In this document: positions 31,901-40,560 of the stretch, piece after piece
Layout: each line of letters opens with the position of its first letter
Numbering within the stretch: position 1 is the first letter of the stretch
Assembly (NCBI RefSeq): GCF_026151205.1
Contig: NC_087078.1
Coordinates: 20,066,606-20,109,789 of the forward strand
Length of the DNA stretch: 43,184 bases
Direction: 5' to 3'
DNA from: Bolinopsis microptera
Lineage: Eukaryota > Ctenophora > Tentaculata > Lobata > Bolinopsidae
Made by a program: the position numbers and the translations under genes
The notes under the pieces: model-generated
What the model was told of the DNA's origin: nothing
What the model saw: only the letters and a program-made list of their open reading frames with translations
The model's database searches: none

Positions 31901-34900
31901 TTGATATTAGGGTTTTACAGCCCGGAGCCAAATCCAACACTAATCAAGACACCCCAGAAAAGTTGTACAATAAACATGAGAGAGAGAAAGAAAGGAAATA
32001 TGGAGACCGCTGTGTAAAGATTGAAAAAGGAACCTGCAATGGTCTTGTATTCTCTACCAACGGAGGTATGAGCCCACAGGCTACCATGTTCCTTAAAAGA
32101 GTAGCAACACTTCTGGCAGCCAAGACCAGCCGGGACAAAAGCCTCATCATGGCGAATCTAAGACGTCGTTTGAGGTTTGAGCTACTTAAAACAGTTTTGA
32201 TAGCAGTGAGAGGACACAGAGGACGGTATTATGAGAAAGCAATACCTGTTGACGAACTCGACCTCAATCTTGCACACACCACCAATGATGAAGACTGGGG
32301 TGATGATGTTGATGAGGAAGATGAGGAAGATGATGAAGTTGAGAATGAGGTTGAGAATGTAGAGGGAGAGCTTTTAGAAGAGTGAGCTGAATAGAAGACA
32401 AGATTCTATTCCATTTTATTGATTATTATATTTATTGAAATAAAGATGTAATATCCATTACTCCAGGAGTGATGACAAGATATATAAAAAAGTAAAGGTT
32501 GAGACAGCCCTGTTACACAAATATATCATTAATATAATTTTCAGAGAGATTTCAGGGCTCATGTTTGTTTTTGTCCGTTCGATTTTGTCCGTTTTTAGAA
32601 AATGAGGAGGAGGAGTACTGAGAAGGAAGACGGCACTGAGGAGGACTGAGGAGGACTGAGGAGGAGGAAGACTGAGGAGGAGGAGGAGGTGGAAGTGGAG
32701 GAGGACTGAGTAGGAAGAAGAGGAGGAGGACAATGAGGACTGTGGAGAAGGAGGACTGAGGAGAAGGAAGAGGAGGAGGAGGACTGAGGAGAAGGGGGAG
32801 GACTGAGGAGGATGAGGACTGGGGAGGAGGAGGACTGAGGAGGACCGAGTATAAGTAGTAGGATGAGGATTGAGGAGGAGGAAGAGGAGGAAGAGGACAG
32901 AGGAAGAGTAGAACTGACAATGTGTCTTACATACAAGGACTGAGGAGGAGGAGGACTAAAGAAGAGGAGGACCGAGGAAGAGGTGGAGGAGGAGGACTGA
33001 GGAGAAGGGGGAGGACTGAGGAGGAGGAAGATGAGTAGGAGGACTGAAGAGGGGGAGGAGGAGGACTGAGAAAGACTGAGGGTGAGGATTGAGGAGGAGG
33101 AGGAGGAAGAGGAAGAGAAGGGAGAGAACTGAAGAAGAGTAGAACTGAGAATGTGTCGCACATACAAGGACAGAGGAGGAGGAGGACAGAAGAAGAGGAG
33201 GACCATGGAATAGATTGAGGAGGAGGAGGCCTGGGGAGGAGGAGGATGAATAGGAAGAGGAGGAGGATGAGTAGGAGGACCGAAGAGGGGGAGGAGGAGG
33301 AGGAGGACTGAGAAAGACTGAGGAGGAGGATGAGGATTGAGGCCTGAGGAGGAGAAGGAGGAAGAGAAGGGGAAGAACTGAAGAAGAGTAGAACCGAGAA
33401 TGTGCCGTACATACAATAACTGAGGAGGAAGAGGATGACTGAGGAAGAGGAGGACTGAGTAAGAGGTAAAGGAGGAGGAGAACTGGTGAGGAGGAGGATG
33501 AAGAGGAAGAGGAGGAGGATGAGTAGGAGGACCGAAGAGGAGAAGGAGGAGGACTGAGAAAGACTGAGAAAGACTGAGGAGGAGAATGAGGATTGAGGAC
33601 TGAGGAGGAGAAGGGGGAAGAGAAGGGAGAAAACTGAAGAAGAGTAGAACTGAGAATGTGTCGTACATACAAGGACTGAGGAGGAAGAGGATGACTGAAC
33701 ATGAAGAGGAGGAGGACTGAGGAAGAGGAGGACTGAGGAATAAGTGGAGGAGGAGGAGAACTGGGGAGGAGGAGGATAAAGAGGAAAAGAAGGACGGAAT
33801 GGAACTGAGGAGGACGAACACTGAGGAGGATCACTAGGACTGAAAAGGAAGAGGACTGAGGAGGAAAAGGAGGAGAAGGAGAATGACTGAGGAGAAGGAG
33901 GACTGAGGAGGAAGAGGATGAGGATGGGGAGAAAGGGGACTGAGAATGATGACTGAGGAGGAAGAGGACTGAGGAGGGGGACTGAGGAGGAGGACTTAGG
34001 AGGAGGAGGACTGAGAAAGAGGAAGGGGAGGAGGGGAAAGGAGGAAGCATCTACATGTTATTTCCGTAACAGTTTTTGTCCGTTTATGATCATTTACGTC
34101 TGTTTCTGTCCGTTTTTGAGGAGGAGGAGGATGAAGGTGGGGATAAGGAGGACTGAGAATGTACTGTACAGTCTTGTGCAAGGACTGAGAAGGACTGAGG
34201 AGGAAGAGGATGCGTAGGAGGACTGGAGAGGAGGAGGTTGAGAAGGTCTGAGGAAAAAGATGACTGAGGAGTAGGGGGAAGAGGTAGAGGAGGACTGAGG
34301 AGAAGGAGGACTGATAAAGAGGAGGATGAGGAGGAGGATGAGTAGGAGGACTGAGAAGGACGATAAGGAGGAGGAGAAATGAGGAGGAGGAGAAATGAGG
34401 AGGAGGAGGAGGAGGAGGAGGAGGTGGAGGAGGAGGACTGAGGAGGAGGGGGAAGAGGTTGAGGAGGACTGAGGAGGAGGAGGACTGATAAAGAGGAGGA
34501 TGAGGAGGAGGATGAGTAGGAGGACTGAGAAGGACGATAAGGAGGAGGAGAAATGAGGAGGCGGAGGAGGACGAGGACGAGGAGGAGAAGGAGGAGGAGG
34601 AGGAGGAGGAGGGATGGAGGATCTAAATGTTATTATCGTAACAGTTTTTGTCCGTTTTAGTCCGTTTTGATGAGGATGGGGAGAAGGAGGACTGAGAAGG
34701 TATTGTACATGTGATGACTGAGGAGGACTGAGGGGAGGAGGATGCGTAGGACTGAAGAGGAGGAGGTTGAAGAGGACTGTGAAGAGAAGGACTGAGGAGG
34801 ATGGGGAGAAGGAGGAGGAGGAGGAGGATGAGGAGGAAAATGAGAAGGAGGAAGTCGATTTACGTCCGTTTCTGTCCGTTTTTTGAGGAGGAAGAGGAGG

Positions 34901-37900
34901 ATGAGGGTGGGGAGAAGGAAGACTGAGAATGTACTGTACATGCGAGGACTGAGAAGGAAGAGGAAAAGTAGGAGGACTGGAGAGGAGGAGGTTGAGAAGG
35001 TCTGAGGAAAAGAAGGACTGAGGAGGAAGGGGAAGAGGTTGAGGAGGACTGATAAAGAGGAGGATGGGGAGGAGGATGAGTAGGAGGACTGAGAAGGATG
35101 ATAAGGAGGAGAAGAACTGAGGAGGAGGAGGAGGAGGAGGAGGAGGAGGAGGAGGAGGGGGGGAAAGGAGGATTTAAATGTTATTATCGCAACAGTTTTT
35201 GTCCGTTTTTGATGAGGATGGGGAGAAGGAGGACTGAGAAGGTATCGTACATGTGATGACTGAGGAGGACTGAGAGGAGGAGGATGATTAGGAGGACTGA
35301 AGAGGAGGAGGTTGAGGAGGACTGTGAAGAGAAGGACTGAGAAGGATAAGGAGGAGGAGGTTGAGGAGGACTCATTCCTCAGTCCTCCTCATCCTCCTCC
35401 CTACTGAGGATGAGGAGGACTGAGGAGGAGGACTAAAGAGGAGGAGGAGGAGGGGAAGGAGGAGACGGAGGAGGGGGAGGAGGGGAGAAGGAGGAGGAGG
35501 AAGCATCTAAATGATATGTCCGTAAGGAGGAGGACTGGTTAAGATGAAGAGGGCTGATAAAGAGGAGGATGAGGAGGAGGATGAGTAGGAGGACTGAGAA
35601 GGACGATAAGGAGGAGGAGAAATGAGGAGGAGGAGGAGGAGGAAGAGGAGGAGGAGGAGGAGGAGGAGGAGGAGGAGGAGGCGGAATGAGAAAGAGGAGG
35701 ATGATGAGTAGGAAGACTGAGTAGGGTGAGAAGGACTCAAGAGGAATCAAGAGAAGGAGGAGGAGGAGGAAGAGAAGGAGGAAGAGGAGGATGAGAAGGA
35801 CTTGGAGGGCAAGAGGACCAAGGAGAAGGAGGAGGCGGACTGAGAAAGTGGAGTATGAGTAGGAAGACTGAGGAGGATAAGGAGGGGAGGAGAAGGAGGA
35901 CTAAGGAGGAGGAGGAGGGGGACTGAGAAAGAGGAGGATGAGGGGGAGGATGAGTAGGAGGACTAAGGAGGGTAAGAAGGAGGAGGAGAAAGCATTTAAA
36001 TGTTATTTCCGTGACAGTTTTTGTCCGTTTATCTCCGTTTTTGTCCGTTCTAATTTGTGTCTGTTTTGAAAATATAGGGTACCATATTTTCAAAACACTT
36101 TTACCATAACTTATATATAAATTGTCTCCTTCATCCCCATTTTGAGAGAAGTGAGAAACTGAAAGGTACAAATTGTAAGCACGCCTAACAATAACGTATA
36201 TAATCGGATCAGGAATTGAAATCAAAACAAAAAGTTGAAATTTTCTTTTTGGATTGCATCTACCAGATCCATCTGGTCTTACAGTGTCTAAGTACTGAAT
36301 TTTATTAAGTTTTTTGATCATGGTTGCTACCAGAGTCAATTTTATCATCTATAATGTCCTAGTAACAGCGATACATACAGATTATTGTACTCCTGTATAC
36401 GTAATTTTAACAGTAATCGGAACATTATGGACTGATCAGTGAACTGAGTTAAACGGAAAAATGATTTTAAAAGATTTTAAATTTTTTCAATTTTCTCAAT
36501 TTTCTCAATCTCAATTTCGGAAAAATCATGTTTCAGAATTGAGATTGAGCTTCCTACCCCCCAAATTTTGGAAGCATGCAAGGATACCGATCTGATATCG
36601 ATTGTAAATAATAAAAATACTCTAGCACGATTGTAACTACAGTATTACAGAACTCCAAATGCTTAATGAACACTCTTGCAGGTACCACCCGTATTCATGT
36701 ACTCAAAATTGAGTTTCGTCAGTTTCCGATACGAGATTGGGACGGGTTCTACAAACAAACAAACAAACAGACCAACAGCAACCCAAACACAGCTGATATG
36801 TTTAAAAAAGCTGATATTTTACCAAAACCTACCTTTAATCCACTCCACTCCAACAGTACTAATAACTTTAACCATATCACCCGCCGTCAAACTCAACTCA
36901 TCGTCAGCTCCTGCTTCAAAGTCATAGAACACACCCATTGAATGTGTATCTTCCTCCAATATCTCTTCCAATGCTTCTTCTTCTACTTCTTCGTCTCCAA
37001 ACGAGGCATATGATCGGGGGAAAATACCAACTTGGTCACCAACTCTTCCCTTGATCCAATCATCGTCTACAAACTCTGGGGATGAAACTAAATAATCTTC
37101 AAATAGGCTCAAGATTAATATTGTGGATTTTCATCTTTGATGACACTGCTAGTATGTGACACGTAACACAGTTGTTAATTGTACATTAAGTATGAGACTT
37201 ACCTACAACTTCGACAGTGCCCCCCTCGATGATAGAAAGCTCGTCAGATTCCTGAGCCTCGAAGGAGTAGATAGCAATGCAGGTGCCAATAGGAGTTAGC
37301 TCTGGCTCCGGAGGTGTAGGCTCTGGAACTGGTGCTGGAGATGGAGATGGTTCTGGGGTGGGAGTTCTGGTCGGTTCTGCAGGTTATAGAGTTATAGTGT
37401 TATAGAGTTATAGTGTTTCAATCTCTTGTAGCGGTGTACTATTATGATTCATGATTATTTATACAATTTAATAAAAGTAACAGTAACCCGATTAACTTAT
37501 TTAATTGGATAGTTGATCAATTCCGAACGATAATTCAGAAACCAGTCACCTCAAAACTGTTCAACGAAGAATTTACCAGGTTCAGATGGTATATGAGGTG
37601 GGGATTTACCAGGTTCAGATGGTATAGGAGGTGGGGATTTACCAGGTTCAGATGGTATATGAGGTGGGGATTTACCAGGTTCAGATGGTATAGGAGGTGG
37701 GATTTGCCAGGTTCAGATGGTATATGAGGTGGGGATTTGCCAGGTTCAGATGGTATAGGTGGGGATTTACCAGGTTCAGATGGTATAGGAGGTGGGATTT
37801 ACCAGGTTCAGATGGTATATGAGGTGGGGATTTACCAGGTTCAGATGGTATAGGAGGTGGGGATTTACCAGGTTCAGATGGTATATGAGGTGGGGATTTA

Positions 37901-39962
37901 CCAGGTTCAGATGGTATAGGAGGTGGGATTTGCCAGGTTCAGATGGTATATGAGGTGGGGATTTGCCAGGTTCAGATGGTATATGAGGTGGGGATTTACC
38001 AGGTTCAGATGGTATAGGAGGTGGGATTTGCCAGGTTCATATGGTATAGGAGGTGGGGATTTACCAGGTTCAGATGGTATATGAGGTGGGGATTTGCCAG
38101 GTTCAGATGGTATATGAGGTGGGGATTTGCCAGGTTCAGATGGTATATGAGGTGGGGATTTGCCAGGTTCAGATGGTATATGAGGTGGGGATTTGCCAGG
38201 TTCAGATGGTATATGAGGTGGGGATTTGCCAGGTTCAGATGGTATATGAGGTGGGGATTTACCAGGTTCAGATGGTATAGGAGGTGGGGATTTACCAAGT
38301 TCATATGGTATATGAGGTGGGGATTTGCCAGGTTCAGATGGTATATGAGGTGGGGATTTGCCAGGTTCAGATGGTATATGAGGTGGGGATTTACCAGGTT
38401 CATATGGTATAGGAGGTGGGGATTTACCAGGTTCAGATGGTATAAGAGGTGGGGATTTACCAGGTTCAGATAGTATATGAGGTGGGGATTTACCAGGTTC
38501 AGATGGTATATGAGGTGGGGATTTGCCAGGTTCAGATGGTATATGAGGTGGGGATTTGCCAGGTTCAGATGGTATATGAGGTGGGGATTTGCCAGGTTCA
38601 GATGGTATATGAGGTGGGGATTTGCCAGGTTCAGATGGTATATGAGGTGGGGATTTACCAGGTTCAGATGGTATATGAGGTGGGGATTTGCCAGGTTCAT
38701 ATGGTATAGGAGGTGGGATTTGCCAGGTTCAGATGGTATATGAGGTGGGATTTACCAGGTTCAGATGGTATATGAGGTGAGGATTTACCAGGTTCAGATG
38801 GTATATGAGGTGGGATTTGCCAGGTTCAGATGGTATATGAGGTGGGGATTTGCCAGGTTCAGATGGTATATGAGGTGAGGATTTACCAGGTTCACATGGT
38901 ATATGAGGTGGGGATTTACCAGGTTCAGATGGTATATGAGGTGGGGATTTACCAGGTTCAGATGGTATATGAGGTGGGGATTTGCCAGGTTCAGATGGTA
39001 TATGAGGTGGGGATTTACCAGGTTCATATGGTATAGGAGGTGGGATTTACCAGGTTCAGATGGTATATGAGGTGGGGATTTGCCAGGTTCAGATGGTATA
39101 TGAGGTGGGGATTTACCAGGTTCAGATGGTATATGAGGTGGGGATTTACCAGGTTCAGATGGTATAGGAGGTGGGGATTTACCAGGTTCAGATGGTATAT
39201 GAGGTGGGGATTTGCCAGGTTCAGATGGTATATGAGGTGGAGATTTGCCAGGTTCAGATGGTATATGAGGTGGGGATTTGCCAGGTTCAGATGGTATATG
39301 AGGTGGGGATTTGCCAGGTTCAGATGGTATATGAGGTGGAGATTTACCAGGTTCAGATGGTATTTGAGGTGGGGATTTGCCAGGTTCAGATGGTATATGA
39401 GGTGGGGATTTGCCAGGTTCAGATGGTATATGAGGTGGGGATTTACCAGGTTCAGATGGTATATGAGGTGGGGATTTGCCAGGTTCATATGGTATAGGAG
39501 GTGGGATTTATCAGGTTCAGATGGCATAGGTGGGGATTTACCAGGTTCATATGGCATAGGAGGTGGGGATTTACCAGGTTCAGATGGTATATGAGGTGGG
39601 GATTTACCAGGTTCAGATGGTATAGGAGGTGGGGATTTACCAGGTTCAGATGGTATGTGAGGTGGGGATTTACCAGGTTCATATGGTATAGGAGGTTGGA
39701 TTTACCAGGTTCAGATGGCATAGGTGGGGATTTACCAGGTTCATTTGGCATAGGAGGTGGGGATTTACCAGGTTCAGATGGTATAGGAGGTGGGGATGGT
39801 GTGCGAGAATCACCCCAAGCGTTGAACAGATCTTTCTTAGGAGCCGAGTCTTCTTTAGGACCTGCATCAGCAGCAGTGTCTTTAGCATCTGGTATTGGAG
39901 ACGGAGAGGAGGCAGGGGAAAGAGTCCGAGCTGGGGAGGGGATGGCGGCAGGTGTATCTGAT
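28844..39962 (-). CDS. Multi-SH3 adaptor protein gene, 3' part (nine exons, four SH3 domains)
   Basis: Minus-strand exons, 5' to 3': about 39706-39962, 37203-37376, 36833-37075, 30825-30929, 30429-30556, 30077-30266, 29520-29876, 29153-29232, 28844-28942 (TAA 28844-28846). All introns are GT-AG, and every junction preserves frame. Order of the protein: Ala/Pro/Ser-rich region; PSEPGKS repeats; Pro/Glu linker; SH3-1; acidic linker; SH3-2; Ser-rich linker; SH3-3; NPF-containing proline-rich linker; SH3-4 at the extreme C-terminus. SH3 domains bind PxxP ligands; NPF motifs bind EH domains, so a role in endocytic or cytoskeletal scaffolding is likely. The tandem SH3 architecture with proline-rich linkers is closest to SH3D19/Eve-1 (five SH3 in human) in my judgement; intersectin-like or other adaptors are possible. 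The 5' exons lie outside the window or in its degraded end. Confidence 0.85.
29153..29232 (-). CDS. SH3 gene exon: first half of SH3-4
   Basis: Acceptor ccccccag, donor gtaagt. It encodes RRALYEFTSVNDDELDFELG and DIIK, the ALYDF and ELSF..GD signatures of SH3. It leaves phase 0, matching the last exon. Confidence 0.9.
29520..29876 (-). CDS. SH3 gene exon: proline-rich linker with two NPF motifs
   Basis: 119 codons between phase-1 junctions. It contains NPFAQEFGIG, two near-copies of QEFGIGATPPT, a PPPPTQ run, and DNPFTADLF. NPF tripeptides are the classical ligands of EH domains. The short internal repeat (FGIGA.PPTQE) shows recent local duplication. Confidence 0.9.
30077..30266 (-). CDS. 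SH3 gene exon: complete SH3-3
   Basis: Encodes IIADFKAENGFEMSVNTGDI, then VKITARLNDLWLEGEC, GNNGILPVNFVKW and a linker ending in EPDIIGNP. This one exon holds a whole SH3 domain, unlike SH3-1, -2 and -4, which are each split after about 25-30 residues. ILP replaces the commoner IFP. Confidence 0.9.
30429..30556 (-). CDS. SH3 gene exon: serine-rich linker
   Basis: Phase 1 in, phase 0 out. Ten consecutive Ser codons (AGT/AGC alternation) are followed by DDHKDTMSEISDSRSYSAEP. The Ser run is an AGTAGC microsatellite in coding sequence. The intron just upstream ends in a small hairpin element. Confidence 0.85.
30572..30733. mobile_element. Hairpin MITE of about 160 bp next to a splice acceptor
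   Basis: Inverted ends tactgtcatgaagatgtgac...taggtgagaccga (30572-30604) and tcggtctcacctag...atgacagt (about 30700-30731), plus inner ccagtgcg/cgcactgg. One end lies only about 14 bp from the AG acceptor of the exon at 30556, so it supplies the probable branch-point region. Confidence 0.8.
30825..30929 (-). CDS. SH3 gene exon: second half of SH3-2
   Basis: Acceptor tttttcatcag, donor gtgag; phase 1 on both sides. Encodes RFEGKEGIFPACFV, then PAIPDHWNIPEDSETFTENF. It completes the SH3 started in the exon at 36833, across a 5.9-kb intron. Confidence 0.9.
31380..31470. repeat. CTCAAT-rich repeat, copy A
   Basis: ggggggtaggaagctcaatc...caattttggaaaaatcgtgtttcagaattgag plus gaaaattga units. 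An inverted relative lies at 36484-36575. The two copies bracket a 5.1-kb part of the SH3 intron. Confidence 0.75.
31862..32385 (+). pseudogene. C-terminal part of a retrotransposon ORF, possible PD-(D/E)XK nuclease-like domain
   Basis: Starts at the truncation point with LARGLWSPMEMAFFDIRVLQ, then PGAKSN, YNKHEREKERKYGDRCVKIE, GLVFSTNGGMSPQATMFLKR, LRRRLRFELLKTVLIAVRGHRG and a very acidic tail, stopping at TGA. The same kind of C-terminal block (FFD.RV..P.A.S..., K..KY..R...VE, LVF...GG, R.R..F.LL....RG.R) is one I recall at the ends of uncharacterised reverse-transcriptase proteins in cnidarians and some other eukaryotes. The spacing of FFD, K..KY and VE with a following G suggests a restriction-like endonuclease fold (inference). 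The frame is intact but lacks the reverse transcriptase because of the 5' truncation; the apparent first codon, TTG in the flanking target site, is not a real start. Confidence 0.7.
32439..32444 (+). promoter_or_regulatory. Polyadenylation signal AATAAA of the inserted retrotransposon
   Basis: Located 54 bp after the stop codon and 46 bp before the A-rich end of the insertion. Confidence 0.7.
32560..36085. repeat. GGA purine-tract array 2 with GTCCG modules (3.4 kb)
   Basis: The left border at 32560-32600 has tttttgtccgttcg and gttttagaaaatgagg; the right border at 35993-36085 has aaatgttatttccgtgacag, several GTCCG units and atatagggtacc. Between lies plus-strand purine DNA of GGA/GACTGA triplets. 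Two kinds of marker recur inside: gagaatgtgtcgtacataca (about 32910, 33145, 33390, 33650, with variants later), at roughly 230-260 bp spacing, and atgttatt(t/a)(c/t)cgtaacag with tttttgtccg (34056, 34628, 35177 and relatives). Long Ser/Pro frames on the minus strand are by-products. It lies in the intron between SH3-2 halves, so the pre-mRNA carries kilobases of UCC/UCU-rich sequence. Confidence 0.9.
36484..36575. repeat. CTCAAT-rich repeat, copy B (inverted to copy A)
   Basis: tcaattttctcaattttctc, then ggaaaaatcatgtttcag, then attgagcttcctacccccc. It is the inverse of 31380-31470 with a few changes. Confidence 0.75.
36833..37075 (-). CDS. SH3 gene exon: second half of SH3-1, acidic linker, first half of SH3-2
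   Basis: The acceptor is chosen as catccccag because it continues the SH3 fold in phase: FVDDDWIKGRVGDQVGIFPR and SY. Then an acidic linker (FGDEEVEEEALEEILEED) and the start of SH3-2: GVFYDFEAGADDELSLTAGD, then MVKVISTVGVEWIKG. Donor gtaggt, phase 1. Confidence 0.9.
37203..37376 (-). CDS. SH3 gene exon: Pro/Glu-rich linker and first half of SH3-1
   Basis: Begins after ctgcag with TRTPTPEPSPSPAPVPEPTP, then CIAIYSFEAQESDELSIIEG and GTVEVV. Donor gtaag. Incoming phase 1 requires a preceding exon ending in one base (G), exactly what the minisatellite donors provide. Confidence 0.9.
37577..39790. repeat. 33-bp minisatellite, about 67 units, exon-derived
   Basis: The plus-strand unit is atatgaggtggggatttacc followed by aggttcagatggt. 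In the frame of the SH3 gene each unit encodes PSEPGKSPPHI on the minus strand. Variants: ttacc/ttgcc (synonymous in that frame, GGT/GGC), atatg/atagg (H/P), cagat/catat (S/Y). About ten units are 32 bp and a few 30 bp. Because 33 is divisible by three, four of the six frames stay open for long stretches, giving spurious frames such as HLNLVNPHLIY and RWGFARFRWYM. The frame from 39962 survives only the first three or so units, then reaches a stop near 39485, so most of the array is probably intronic or contains sequencing indels. Confidence 0.95.
39706..39962 (-). CDS. SH3 gene exon: Ala/Pro/Ser-rich linker and first PSEPGKS repeats
   Basis: Acceptor attctcag at 39963-39964. The frame reads DTPAAIPSPARTLSPASSPS, then AADAGPKEDSAPKKDLFNAW, GDSRTPSPPPIPSEPGKS and two more PSEPGKS-type units. 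Possible donors CCTG|GTAAAT give exon ends at 39769, 39736 or 39706; all leave phase 1 and all join in frame to the exon at 37376. An alternative donor at 37577, after the whole array, also has the right phase but would require translation through about ten frameshifting units. Confidence 0.7.
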
Positions 39963-40560
39963 CTGAGAATATATCATGTGATTCAGCGGCAACGATATAA
40001 ATTGGTTATCGTTAACAGTGTCAAGAGACATTGTGTAGGATTTTTTCAACCATCGGGCGTGTTAATTTACGTATTGTGTTAGATCATTACGGGCAAATGA
40101 CACATTTCGTAATAATATAAGGAAGTGGACGGGTAACAAATTTTATTTGTGTGGGTGGATAAAATACGAGTAGCGCGCACTGGTTTCTAGATGAGTGCGC
40201 GTTATAATTGGTCTGAAAGCGCGGCTTTAATCAGAACAAATTAAAAAGGCGATCGCGTTTGCCGCTAATGTAATCACATAATATCGGTTTATCAGTAGAT
40301 GAATCCGAGTTCGTGGAAACATTTGTGACAGGATTAAAAACATATTTTTGGCTGTATATGTCCGTAAACTGAGTTGGATTTGCCCTGGTATGATACAGTG
40401 TCATGAGTACTAACATTTTAAGCCTCTGTGAATTATTTCCCTGATTCAGGAATGAATGAAATGAACAAAAATGAACATTGTCTCAAAATGCCTTGGACTG
40501 AGCCGAAACCGATCGGGATCGATTGGTAATGCTACCAGAAGTGTCCTGACAAGTTTGGTG
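39963..40560. other. Upstream intron or flank of the SH3 gene
   Basis: No exon was recognised. It contains CG-rich dyads near 40170-40205 (agcgcgcact ... agtgcgcgtt). Sequence from about 40340 is the clean version of a repeat that reappears in degraded form afterwards. Confidence 0.5.

Larger units (their letters stand above)
31847..32505 (+). mobile_element. 5'-truncated retrotransposon insertion with 15-bp target-site duplication
   Basis: agtaaaggttgagac is present at 31847-31861 and again at 32491-32505. The 629 bp between holds the 3' end of an open frame, a stop, a 3' UTR, AATAAA at 32439-32444 and an A-rich end (tatataaaaa). This combination (target duplication of variable length, 5' truncation, A tail) is the signature of target-primed reverse transcription. 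It sits in an intron of the SH3 gene, in the opposite orientation. Confidence 0.85.

Noticed and set aside
32552-36348. Frames up to about 400 codons in GGA array 2
   Set aside because: Same reason as array 1; composition is pure Ser/Pro/Leu/Tyr repeat with no domain, and the region is an intron of the SH3 gene.
38005-39751. Leu/Asn/His-rich (HLNLVNPHLIY) and Trp/Phe-rich frames in the minisatellite
   Set aside because: Alternative frames of a 33-bp unit; only the PSEPGKSPPHI frame connects in phase to the flanking exons.
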